Shown in pieces: positions 43,216 through 50,629 of a stretch of 55,814 nt of DNA. The DNA is taken from positions 1 to 55,814 of the forward strand of contig JAOACJ010000011.1 of the NCBI GenBank assembly GCA_026417895.1, given 5' to 3'. Origin of the DNA: Patescibacteria group bacterium. Lineage in GTDB: Bacteria > Patescibacteriota > Patescibacteriia > UBA2591 > CALHIP01. Position 1 is the first letter of the stretch, and every line of letters begins with the position of its first letter. The notes beneath the pieces were generated by a model. That model saw only the letters and a program-made list of their open reading frames with translations. It was not told where the DNA came from and did not search any database. A program made the translations under genes and the position numbers.

Positions 43216-44280
43216 TTAAAGATTCAGCACGCTGACTAACTGTTTAATTAAAGAAAGAACGACTGGTGGTGGTAATAAACTATAAGAAGGAACATTTTGA
43301 TCATCTAATACCACCCAAGGCTTTTCAATAATTTTCACTTGAGATGATTTTTCATCCCAAATATAAGTGTATTCAGGTGTAATTTCATAATCATCGACAT
43401 ATTCTTTGGCTTTAGCCACCGGAATTGAATTTCTTAAAAGAATTTTTGGAATACCAAAAAGAGAGAAGGCTTGAGCAATAATTTTTCCGTCTTTCGTCAA
43501 CCGATCTTTAATTGGTTCAATGCCTAAAGCGTCACCTTCTTTAGCCACCATTCGAGTTTTTTGACAGGTTGGCTGATCACAACAAAGATAAAATTCCTTT
43601 GTTTTCTCATTATAACCAATTTCTTTAGTCGGTAAAAGTTTAAGATTTCTAGGGGTTTGACAAATCGGACAAACAACTCGGTATTTGATCCTTTCATTAA
43701 TAATAGAGTCGGGTAAATCAATTAAAACAAAAATATCTGGGTCATCACGATAATCAATTAAGTCACGAAAAAATAATGAATAAGAAACTTGGTCCATTTC
43801 CCTAGGAAAGCCATCAATAAAAAGTGCTTTATGTCCTAACTTGGCAATTTCTCTTTTAATTAGAGCCAAAATAAATTCTGTTGGCAAAAGTGTTTTGGTA
43901 CTTCTCTCGGCTAGAGAATTTAAAGCTTTTTCAATAGGCATAAAACCGCGATAATTTCTTTTTAAAAAATCGATAAGGTCTTCTTTTCTTTTTGGATCTC
44001 TAAATTCCTGATCAATGGCGCGCACTGCATCGCCGACAGAAAAATGAACGATTTTTTCCGGTGCGACAACCTCGGCAAACATCTTGGCATAAGTTCCTTT
44101 GCCAGAATTTTTTTTACCTAAAAGATAAGCAACGAAGGTATTTTTTTTCAGATATTCTCTTAGTTTTCTAATTTCCTTACCCGCTTTCAATTCAAAATAT
44201 TTTTTTCTTTCTTCTGGATCATTCAAGTCAAATTTTTGGTTTAATCCTTCAATTTTTGTTTTAAAAATGGGAAATTCCAT
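43216..44280 (-). CDS. Large adenylate-kinase-like protein with zinc lid and extensions
   Basis: 354 residues. Residues about 50-290 follow the NMP kinase pattern: P-loop GKKNSGKGTYAKMF, FSVGDAVRA, LFIDGFPREMDQ, and a lid with cysteines CPICQTPRN...CCDQPTCQK. About 45 residues precede the P-loop and about 80 follow the kinase core (ending in a hydrophobic PPPVVLSLIKQL). NMP kinases are usually about 210. With a normal adk at 24624-25250, this is a divergent second enzyme; its substrate is unknown. Confidence 0.75.
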   Translation of the reverse strand: MEFPIFKTKIEGLNQKFDLNDPEERKKYFELKAGKEIRKLREYLKKNTFVAYLLGKKNSGKGTYAKMFAEVVAPEKIVHFSVGDAVRAIDQEFRDPKRKEDLIDFLKRNYRGFMPIEKALNSLAERSTKTLLPTEFILALIKREIAKLGHKALFIDGFPREMDQVSYSLFFRDLIDYRDDPDIFVLIDLPDSIINERIKYRVVCPICQTPRNLKLLPTKEIGYNEKTKEFYLCCDQPTCQKTRMVAKEGDALGIEPIKDRLTKDGKIIAQAFSLFGIPKILLRNSIPVAKAKEYVDDYEITPEYTYIWDEKSSQVKIIEKPWVVLDDQNVPSYSLLPPPVVLSLIKQLVSVLNL

Positions 44281-44299
44281 ATAGATGAGGTTTTATAGA

Positions 44300-45268
44300 T
44301 TATTTATGGCAATTTGTAAATTGACATCTTATTTGTAAACTCGCATTATGCTGATTAATTTCAAAAATTATATCACCCAATTGATCAGTTCGCAAGATTT
44401 GCGTCTTGATTTTTTCTAAATTTCTTAAAACGCGTAAAGAAGGATGGCCATATTTATTTTTTCCTACTGAGATAACGGCATAAGTTGGTTGAACTTTTTC
44501 CAAAAATTCTAAACTAGTTGAATCTTTTGAGCCGTGATGGGCAACTTTCAAGAGGTCAGCTTTCAAATCTAAATTATTTTTGATTAATTTTTCTTCAACC
44601 TTTTTGGTCGCGTCACCAGTCAAAAGAATTTTAATTTGACCAAAAGTTAATTTTAAAACAAGAGAGGCCTCGTTATCATTTTTAAATTTTTGACCAATTA
44701 AATTTTCAAAAGGGAACAATGTTTCTAAATAAAGATTGTCAAAAATAAAATTTCTTCCCAGCCAAATAATCTCTTTCTTTATTTTATTTTCTTCGATTTC
44801 TCTTAAAAATTCTTGGTAGGTTAAATCTTCATCTTTCACGCCATTATAAAAAACTTGTCCAACTTGATATCTTTTTAAAATCTCAACCAAACCATTGAGA
44901 TGGTCCGGGTCAGGATGAGTTAAAATCAGTAAATCAATCTTTCGCTCATAAAAGGGTAAGTACTGATCTAATTTATAAATAATATTTTTGTCTGGACCAC
45001 CATCAATTAAAATGTTTTTTTTCTCCGGCGTTCTGATTAAAATGGCATCACCCTGACCAACGTCTAAAAAAATAATTTTGAGTCTTCCTTCTTGGCCAGA
45101 TAAATTCGTTTCGGAGGGCGATAAGGTTAAAAACTGTCGCCCTTGAATATCTTCTTTTTCTCTAAAATAAAAATAGCCAAGAAAAACTAAATTGATAATT
45201 AAAAGGCCGCCAACAAGGAAAATTAACCAGACAGAACGACTTTCAGGTTTATTTTTCAAGGTTTTCAT
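44300..45268 (-). CDS. ComEC-type MBL-fold hydrolase, C-terminal half of split ComEC
   Basis: 322 residues: an N-terminal membrane anchor (about 12-34), then the MBL domain seen at the C-terminus of ComEC/Rec2: IIFLDVGQGDAILIRTPEKK, LLILTHPDPDHLNG, NDNEASLVLKL and LLKVAHHGSKDSTS. In ComEC this domain is thought to degrade the non-transported DNA strand. It follows the separate competence-domain gene by 56 bases, so the two halves are probably expressed together. Confidence 0.87.
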   Translation of the reverse strand: MKTLKNKPESRSVWLIFLVGGLLIINLVFLGYFYFREKEDIQGRQFLTLSPSETNLSGQEGRLKIIFLDVGQGDAILIRTPEKKNILIDGGPDKNIIYKLDQYLPFYERKIDLLILTHPDPDHLNGLVEILKRYQVGQVFYNGVKDEDLTYQEFLREIEENKIKKEIIWLGRNFIFDNLYLETLFPFENLIGQKFKNDNEASLVLKLTFGQIKILLTGDATKKVEEKLIKNNLDLKADLLKVAHHGSKDSTSLEFLEKVQPTYAVISVGKNKYGHPSLRVLRNLEKIKTQILRTDQLGDIIFEINQHNASLQIRCQFTNCHK

Positions 45269-45324
45269 TTTTTTAATTTTATTTTCTGATTAAATTGAAT
45301 TCCTAAATAAAATTTGGCGATCGT

Positions 45325-46812
45325 TTAAAAATATTTAGTTAGGTAATGTTTTCTTATTGACCAAGTAAAATAGAAAATAGCTAAATAAAGAATAATTATA
45401 ATGAGAAAATGAATTTGGCCAAAATTAATAGAAAAAAGAGGAATTTGAGAAAATAGAGTTAAAATTTTATTAAGAAAAAAGATAATCGACCAAGGAAGAA
45501 AAAATAAAATTTTTGCTAAAGGATGAAAGATCAAAACACAAAAGGCAAATAAAAAACCAAAGGCCATTAAATAGGGCAAAATATTTAAAACTAAAAGATT
45601 GGCTAGAGGAGCGCCCAAAGAAAGATTGCCCCAATAGTATATAACCAAAGGAAAAACAAAAATCTGAGCGGAAAAAGTTGTGGCCAAAGCTTGACGAATA
45701 TTGATAATTTTGTCTGGTAAAAATTTAAAGACGTGGTAAAAAACTTCTGACAAATAATGAATACCAAAAATGCCTAAATAGGAAAGTTGAAAACCAAGAT
45801 CGTTTTTTAATAATTTGGGATTGAAAAGAAGCATTAAAGCGGCGGCGAAAACAATTAAATTTAAGCCACCCTTACGCCGACCAGCTTTTTCTGCTAAAAG
45901 TAGGAGAAATCCCATAATCCCCGCCCTAACTGCTGAAGCCGCACCTCCAGTTAAAACAACATAAAAAATCAACATCAAAGAAATAAGCCAAAAAACATTT
46001 TGGCGTTTCAAAAAGAAAAATGAAAGACAAAAAATGAAAAGAATTTTTGTCATTGTCATCACATGAAGACCAGAAACAGCTAAAATATGAGCTATGCCGG
46101 TCTTTGAAAAAACCTCCCGCATTTTTTGTGGCACTTCTTTTTTAAGACCCAAAAGCAATGTAGAAAAGATGCTTCCCTCTGGTTCGGTAAAGTTTTGGTC
46201 AATAGCCAATTTAATTTTTTCTTTGATTTTAAAGATTTGAGCCATAATTGGGTTGCCCTGATTTCTCTCTAAAATTTTAATTGTTTTTGGCCAACAGGTG
46301 GAGTAGATGTTGTAGCGCGCTAGATATTCGTGATAAGCAAATTTTTCTATTGGTTTTGGTTCGTTTAATTGACACTCAACTTCTAATCGATCGCCATATT
46401 GGTAGGAAGAATAAAGGGGGACGAAAATTAAAACCTGGCCTTTAATTTTTTTTAATTGATTATCTACAATTAATCTTTTTGCTTCTACCGCTAATTCTCT
46501 TTTGTCAATCCTCTCTTCGGCTTTTTTAACGACGCCTTCAAAAATAACTTTTTCATTATTATAAAACTGAATCCTGTCTGGTGTTGTTTTTGGCCAACTT
46601 AAATAATATCTTAAAAGACCAAAAAGAAAAAAGAATAAAGCCAGACTAAAAATTCTTATTTTTTTCTTTGGCCAAACAAAAATTAAAAAAATAAGACTAA
46701 ACAGAAAAATAACACAACAAACAAAAAAAGAGATTTTTAAAAAAGAGGCTAAAGCAATGCCCAAAATGAAAGCCAAACAAAAAATCAAAAAAATTTTATA
46801 TTTGGGTAACAT
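45325..46812 (-). CDS. comEC: ComEC competence-domain DNA channel protein, N-terminal half
   Basis: About 495 residues from the ATG at 46812 (MLPKYKIFLIF). Two helices, a DUF4131-type soluble domain (IQFYNNEKVIFEGVVKKAEE), then the Competence domain with SGLHVMTMTKILF (from AVSGLH), AVRAGIMGFLLLLAE and many helices. A TTG at 46875 would only add residues coded by a period-7 array. The MBL domain normally fused at the C-terminus is encoded by the next gene. It should form the inner-membrane channel for DNA uptake. Confidence 0.88.
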   Translation of the reverse strand: MLPKYKIFLIFCLAFILGIALASFLKISFFVCCVIFLFSLIFLIFVWPKKKIRIFSLALFFFLFGLLRYYLSWPKTTPDRIQFYNNEKVIFEGVVKKAEERIDKRELAVEAKRLIVDNQLKKIKGQVLIFVPLYSSYQYGDRLEVECQLNEPKPIEKFAYHEYLARYNIYSTCWPKTIKILERNQGNPIMAQIFKIKEKIKLAIDQNFTEPEGSIFSTLLLGLKKEVPQKMREVFSKTGIAHILAVSGLHVMTMTKILFIFCLSFFFLKRQNVFWLISLMLIFYVVLTGGAASAVRAGIMGFLLLLAEKAGRRKGGLNLIVFAAALMLLFNPKLLKNDLGFQLSYLGIFGIHYLSEVFYHVFKFLPDKIINIRQALATTFSAQIFVFPLVIYYWGNLSLGAPLANLLVLNILPYLMAFGFLFAFCVLIFHPLAKILFFLPWSIIFFLNKILTLFSQIPLFSINFGQIHFLIIIILYLAIFYFTWSIRKHYLTKYF

Positions 46813-46819
46813 AGATAAA

Positions 46820-46868
46820 TGCAAAATGTAAAAAGCGAAACGCCAAACGAAAATCAAAAATTCAAAAT
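46820..46868 (-). repeat. Period-7 array upstream of comEC
   Basis: Seven units on the plus strand: TGCAAAA, TGTAAAA, AGCGAAA, CGCCAAA, CGAAAAT, CAAAAAT, TCAAAAT. Variable bases at the start of each unit, A-runs at the end. It occupies the leader of comEC right up to the ATG and can be translated from an upstream TTG. Confidence 0.65.
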
Positions 46869-46944
46869 TAATCAAAAAATAATTCTACATTTTAAATTCC
46901 GTTTTGGTTTTTGAGGTCTAATTTTTAATTTGATTTCAATGAGT

Positions 46945-47478
46945 CTAAAGAAATTTATTTTTTTTCTTAGTAACAATCGCTGACAAAAGCATGCCGACCA
47001 AGAGTCCTAATGTATTTGTCCATAAATCATTAAAAGAAGGGTCCAAACAAATACCCTCAGCAACATATTCATGAAAAAAATTAAAAAATAAGCCAATTAA
47101 AAAAGCCAAACCAATCGATAGACGTAAGAGATAAACAAGCAAAAGGGTAAAAATTAAAAAAGCAAAAAAATGAAGAATATTAAAAATCAGGTTCGAAGGT
47201 GGAACGTCAAGGACTAGAAATTCTTTTAAATTAGAAAATTTTTTACCGAGGGGTGGCTGAAACCAGAATTGAAAAAAATTCCGCAAATTGTATTTAATCC
47301 TTTCCCAGCCATATCGCTGATAAAGCATTTTTTGATCAGCAGGCTTTAAATAATAACCAAAGCCATAACCTTGACCAAATCGACAAACTTTATCAACCCT
47401 GCCAATCACAAAAAAATCTATCAGCAACAGAAAAATTAGGAAAAGAAAAATTACCTTTGGAGATCTAAACAGTTTCAT
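46945..47478 (-). CDS. VanZ-like membrane protein
   Basis: 177 residues, four to five transmembrane helices. The C-terminal part with FNFFHEYVAEGICLDPSFND followed by LWTNTLGLLVGMLLS resembles the VanZ family pattern (E..Q/E...R..S..D...N..G...G). VanZ-like proteins are membrane proteins of uncertain role. An N-terminal loop contains FGQGYGFGYYLK. Moderate confidence in the family. Confidence 0.6.
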   Translation of the reverse strand: MKLFRSPKVIFLFLIFLLLIDFFVIGRVDKVCRFGQGYGFGYYLKPADQKMLYQRYGWERIKYNLRNFFQFWFQPPLGKKFSNLKEFLVLDVPPSNLIFNILHFFAFLIFTLLLVYLLRLSIGLAFLIGLFFNFFHEYVAEGICLDPSFNDLWTNTLGLLVGMLLSAIVTKKKNKFL

Positions 47479-47574
47479 TGATTATTAGGACAAAAAATTA
47501 AATATAAATTCAGAAAAATAAGATATTTAAATATCTTATTTTTTGGTTTTTATTAGTGTTGTTTATTTTAAATT

Positions 47575-48342
47575 TTAAATATTTGATTTTTTTAGATATG
47601 CTTTTATAAACTCGCCTATTTCTCCGTCTAAAACTTTCTGAACTTCATTAGTTTGATAGCCGATCCGATGATCTTTGACCATTTTATAAGGATGTAAAAC
47701 ATAAGATCGAATTTGATAGCCCCAAGAAGCTGGCATAATTCTGCCACGTAATTTTTCTTTTTCTTCTTCTTTTTTCGCTTGATTAAATTGATAGAGTTTT
47801 GAAAACAAAATTTTTAGTGCTCGTTCTTTATTTTGGTGCTGTGACCTTTCAGCTTGACAAGTGACTGTAATTTTTGTTGGTAAATGAGTAATTCTCACCG
47901 CACTTTCTACCTTCTGGACATTTTGGCCACCCTTGGCGGAAGCACGAAAGGTTTCAATTTTTAAATCTTTTTCCTGAATTTGAATTTTTGGTTGAGGAAT
48001 TTCTGGTAAAACATCAACTAAAGCAAAAGAGGTATGGCGCATTTTCTCTGCATCAAAAGGCGAAATTCTCACTAAGCGATGAACGCCGGCTTCTGATTTC
48101 AAAAAGCCGTAAGCATAGGAACCAATAATTTCTAAAGTCGCACTCTTTATCCCCGCTTCACTGCCCCGTGATTCATCAATTAAAAAAACCCGCCATTTTC
48201 TCTTTTCAGCAAATCTTTGGTACATTCTTAAAAGCATTTCTGTCCAATCCTGAGCGTCAGTGCCACCGGTACCAGCGTGTAAAGATAAAATGGCATTGCT
48301 TTTGTCATATTCACCTTTTAAAAATTGAATAAAATTTTCCAT
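47575..48342 (-). CDS. prfB: Peptide chain release factor 2 lacking domain 1
   Basis: 255 residues: the start MENFIQFLKGEYDKS aligns with E. coli RF2 near residue 110 (FRRMFSGEYDSAD). AGTGGTDAQDW, the codon-recognition SPF (RISPFDAEKMRHTS), the catalytic AKGGQNVQKVESAVRITHLP and the C-terminal QTNEVQKVLDGEI are intact. Domain 1, which contacts the GTPase centre and RF3, is absent; the 140 bases upstream do not encode it in any frame and hold no CTTTGA frameshift site. A TAAAAT box 7 bases before the ATG supports this start. Confidence 0.88.
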   Translation of the reverse strand: MENFIQFLKGEYDKSNAILSLHAGTGGTDAQDWTEMLLRMYQRFAEKRKWRVFLIDESRGSEAGIKSATLEIIGSYAYGFLKSEAGVHRLVRISPFDAEKMRHTSFALVDVLPEIPQPKIQIQEKDLKIETFRASAKGGQNVQKVESAVRITHLPTKITVTCQAERSQHQNKERALKILFSKLYQFNQAKKEEEKEKLRGRIMPASWGYQIRSYVLHPYKMVKDHRIGYQTNEVQKVLDGEIGEFIKAYLKKSNI

Positions 48343-48349
48343 AGCTTTT

Positions 48350-48360
48350 ATTTTATCATA
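48350..48360 (-). promoter_or_regulatory. prfB: -10 region directly upstream of prfB
   Basis: TATGAT (48355-48360) and TAAAAT (48350-48355) overlap, 12 and 7 bases from the ATG. A DnaA-box-like TTATCCACA (48371-48379) lies just upstream. The -35 match is weak. The short distance fits the short RF2 reading. Confidence 0.45.
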
Positions 48361-48430
48361 TCAAAAAAAGTTATCCACAACCTTGATCTTGATTCAAATT
48401 CTTAGCTCGTTTTGTTTGGAAATAAACAGA

Positions 48431-48460
48431 AATTAGCCGTCAAAGCCGGCTAATTTTTTT
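48431..48460 (+). terminator. Hairpin with T-tract ahead of the small-ORF locus
   Basis: AATTAGCCG (48431-48439), 7-base loop, CGGCTAATT (48447-48455), then TTTTTATTTTT. It is a textbook intrinsic terminator on the plus strand, but no plus-strand gene precedes it. It ends 25 bases before a strong ribosome binding site, so it may be an attenuator for the small ORF. Confidence 0.7.
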
Positions 48461-48484
48461 ATTTTTAAAAAGGAGGTGGAAAAT

Positions 48485-48589
48485 ATGAAAGCAAATCAGC
48501 AAAAAAATGTATTTCTTGTGGCCAACCAGCCACAAGGACAAAAATTATTCATGACGCAATGTCGGGCAAAGTGCTCTTGCGATTTGTAA
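48485..48589 (+). CDS. Small ORF with strong ribosome binding site (34 codons), possibly frameshifted
   Basis: AAGGAGGTGG lies 7 bases before the ATG at 48485. Read straight through, the frame gives 34 residues ending CRAKCSCDL. At the run of seven A (48501-48507) the -1 frame opens into KCISCGQPATRTKIIHDAMS and continues to a TGA at 48724-48726, about 80 residues in total, with a zinc-knuckle-like CISCG. That second frame has no good start of its own. The likely explanations are slippage on the A-run, a sequencing indel, or a decayed gene. A 24-bp tandem duplication (48619-48666) lies in the longer frame. No family recognised. Confidence 0.4.
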   Translation: MKANQQKNVFLVANQPQGQKLFMTQCRAKCSCDL

Positions 48590-48618
48590 TAGATACCCTC
48601 ACCGCGGATTTACGTCGT

Positions 48619-48666
48619 GTTCATATTCCTCTTCTAATGTATGTTCATATTCCTCTTCTAATGATT
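48619..48666. repeat. Tandem 24-bp duplication
   Basis: GTTCATATTCCTCTTCTAAT plus ATGT/TGAT-type ends occurs twice in a row (48619-48642, 48643-48666). On the plus strand the -1 frame reads VHIPLLMY / VHIPLLMI; on the minus strand one frame reads LEEEYEHT / LEEEYEH. Being 24 bp it keeps any frame, so the duplication does not tell which strand codes. Confidence 0.8.
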
Positions 48667-48690
48667 GTAAAGAAAGATAAAATTAAAAAA

Positions 48691-48819
48691 CCCTGGGTTA
48701 GTTGGGGAGGGTTAGGGAAGCAATGACCTTCGTCATTAAAATTTAAATATTTACCACCCAATCTTCCCTCCCTGGCCCCGGGGTCACTCCTCTCCTTCTA
48801 ATGTGTTAACACGCTGATA
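48691..48819 (-). terminator. Long GC-rich hairpin with GTGTTAACAC palindrome (element B)
   Basis: Pairing blocks: GGGG 48704-48707 with CCCC 48776-48779, AGGG 48708-48711 with CCCT 48770-48773, GGGAAG 48715-48720 with CTTCCC 48763-48768, plus an inner hairpin AATGAC/GTCATT (48722-48737). On the minus strand it is followed by GGGTTTTTTAATTTTAT, so it can terminate the htrA transcript. The palindrome GTGTTAACAC (48803-48812) with GCTGATA (48813-48819) lies before it. The region 48590-48911 otherwise shows no convincing gene. Confidence 0.6.
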
Positions 48820-48911
48820 CAATAACAATATTCAACAAATTTTCTAAGAAGGACTGGTTTTAGATTTTTAAATTTGAAAATTGGAATTTAAAAATTAAAA
48901 AATTAAAAATT

Positions 48912-50219
48912 TTATTCCTTATATTCTCCTAAAACTACTTTGATTATTTTTTCTTTGCCTCTAGATAAGACTTTTAATGTCACTTCGTCGCCGGGTTTAA
49001 ATTTCTGAATCATTTTAGCTAAAGGATTATCTGGAGTAATTTTTTGACCATTTAATTCTAAAATAATATCATTTTCCATTAAACCAGCTTTATCAGCAGC
49101 TGAACCAGGAGTGACAGCAAAATCAGTCGCTGTTTCCCCTCGCACAATCAAAGCCCCATAGTCAACTGGCAATTTGTTAGTTTTGGCAATCGTTTCATTA
49201 ATTAAGAGATAACGAATGCCTAAAAATGGACGAACAACTCGACCAAATTTTTTTACTGATTCAACGACATATTTGGCCTCGTTTATAGGAATGGCAAAGC
49301 CAATAAGCTGTCCTTCTAAAGACATAGCAGTGTTAATGCCAATGACCTCGCCTTTTAAATTTAAAAGCGGACCGCCGGAATTGCCTGGATTAATGGCCGC
49401 ATCAGTTTGAATAACATTCTCTAACTGCTCGGTCCGACCAGCTCCGCCAGCAGTAATGTTTCGTCCAATCCCTGAAATAACTCCTTTGGTGACTGTGTTT
49501 CGAAATTCACCTAAAGCAAAACCGATAGCAATGACGCTTTGGCCAATTTCTAACCTATCAGAATCGCCTAAAGGCAGGGTCGGTAAATTTTTAGCCTCAA
49601 CCTTCATCACCGCAATATCATTAAAAGGATCAGTGGCTAAAACTTTGGCCGGTAAAGTTTTTCCTTCATTAGTAATGACTGAATAATCGGCTTCTTGATC
49701 GTCAACTACATGTTTATTAGTTAAAATTAAACCATCAGAAGAGATAATAAAACCAGTGCCTCGGCCAACCTGTTGCTTTTCTTTCTGGGGCGTTTGTTTT
49801 GGTTGAGGAATTCTAAATTCAAAAAATGGCCAATCTTTAAAAAATTCTTCAAAAGGAGACCATTCTGTAATGTAACGAGAAACTTCTTGAGTAATAACAA
49901 TACTAACAACGGCTGGTGCTGCTTTTTTCACGACATTGATGGTCGCTGATTCCTCATCAATAATTTTTATTTTTGGTTGACTATCAGTCGATGGCTGATG
50001 GCTGAGGTTTGGCGATTGATTGTTAGTCATTGGTTGTTGAAAATTAACTTTAGTCAGACTACTAATGATTAGACTGACAGCCGCTCCTGAAAGAGAGCCA
50101 ACAAAAAAACTAATAATGACAATCAGTAAAACAGTATGCCGGAAAAGAGATTTTTTCTTTTTATTTTTTGGTTTTGGTAATTCTGGCGCAAAATTTGGTC
50201 TTTGAAGGTATTCAATCAT
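48912..50219 (-). CDS. HtrA/DegP-type serine protease, catalytically complete
   Basis: 435 residues: cytoplasmic N-terminus, one membrane helix (about 28-52), a Gln/Ser/Pro-rich linker, then the trypsin-like domain with TNKHVV (His), NDIAVMKVEA (Asp) and NPGNSGGPLLN (Ser), and one PDZ domain (GSAADKAGLMENDIILELNG). It should degrade or sense misfolded proteins outside the membrane. The linker NNQSPNLSHQPSTDSQ is encoded by a degenerate period-7 array (49979-50041). Compare the dead paralog at 2698-3951. Confidence 0.93.
   Translation of the reverse strand: MIEYLQRPNFAPELPKPKNKKKKSLFRHTVLLIVIISFFVGSLSGAAVSLIISSLTKVNFQQPMTNNQSPNLSHQPSTDSQPKIKIIDEESATINVVKKAAPAVVSIVITQEVSRYITEWSPFEEFFKDWPFFEFRIPQPKQTPQKEKQQVGRGTGFIISSDGLILTNKHVVDDQEADYSVITNEGKTLPAKVLATDPFNDIAVMKVEAKNLPTLPLGDSDRLEIGQSVIAIGFALGEFRNTVTKGVISGIGRNITAGGAGRTEQLENVIQTDAAINPGNSGGPLLNLKGEVIGINTAMSLEGQLIGFAIPINEAKYVVESVKKFGRVVRPFLGIRYLLINETIAKTNKLPVDYGALIVRGETATDFAVTPGSAADKAGLMENDIILELNGQKITPDNPLAKMIQKFKPGDEVTLKVLSRGKEKIIKVVLGEYKE
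49979..50041 (-). repeat. Degenerate period-7 array encoding the HtrA linker
   Basis: Nine 7-bp steps on the plus strand, for example GACTATC, AGTCGAT, GGCTGAT, GGCTGAG, GTTTGGC, GATTGAT. The units are diverged but have the same GACT/GCTGA character as the arrays near 2 kb. It lies between the membrane helix and the protease domain. Confidence 0.55.
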
Positions 50220-50270
50220 ATAATTTAAAAATCAAATCTTAAAAATTAAAATGACAATGTAAAATTATTC

Positions 50271-50326
50271 TTTTTAATTTTGATTTTTTATTTTGCGCTT
50301 TGAGTTTTGCCTTTTGAATTGAATTT
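50271..50326 (-). repeat. Period-7 array at the end of the MGMT-like gene
   Basis: Plus-strand units: TTTTGAT, TTTTTAT, TTTGCGC, TTTGAGT, TTTGCCT, TTTGAAT, TGAATTT. The first four bases TTTG are nearly constant. It encodes the protein tail FNSKGKTQSAK and the stop codon. Confidence 0.75.
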
Positions 50327-50629
50327 AAAAAGACAACTTTCTAAATTTACAATTCTGTCCTTTTTGATTATTATACCATTTTTTCTGAGAAAGGTAATTT
50401 TTTGCTTTATACCCCTTGAATAACCCCCAACCCTCCCATTAGACTTTATTACTCTAAAACAAGGAAAATCTTTCAGGTTTGGATTTTGACTTAAAATTTT
50501 GCCAATTTGTCGCCAATTTCTTGGCCGACCAATGGCCTCTGCCAAAATTTTATAAGTTGTCACCTGACCCTTAGGAATTTTCTTTAATAAATTATAAACC
50601 TTTTGCTGAAATTTTGTCAACATATTCAT
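50288..50629 (-). CDS. MGMT/Ada C-terminal-like alkyltransferase domain protein
   Basis: 113 residues of the DNA-binding/active-site domain of O6-alkylguanine alkyltransferases: FQQKVYNLLKKIPKGQVTTY, LAEAIGRPRNWRQIG and the active-site strand PCFRVIKSNGRVGGYSRG. The acceptor Cys is kept but the usual PCHRV His is Phe, so normal transfer activity is uncertain. Alkyltransferase-like proteins without activity (PWHRV) still bind lesions. Its tail after LFK comes from a repeat array. The ATG overlaps the stop of the radical SAM gene. Confidence 0.75.
   Translation of the reverse strand: MNMLTKFQQKVYNLLKKIPKGQVTTYKILAEAIGRPRNWRQIGKILSQNPNLKDFPCFRVIKSNGRVGGYSRGIKQKITFLRKNGIIIKKDRIVNLESCLFKFNSKGKTQSAK

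Noticed and set aside
48371-48379. Perfect DnaA-box sequence TTATCCACA, with similar single boxes near 37853-37862 and 55349-55357, as a sign of the replication origin
   Set aside because: The boxes are single and far apart, and no dnaA, dnaN, rpmH or AT-rich unwinding cluster is nearby. Single boxes occur by chance in AT-rich DNA.
48599-48690. Minus-strand frame reading LEEEYEHT LEEEYEHDVNPR as a small protein
   Set aside because: It has no start codon and is bounded by stops about 28 codons apart; the pattern comes from the 24-bp duplication.
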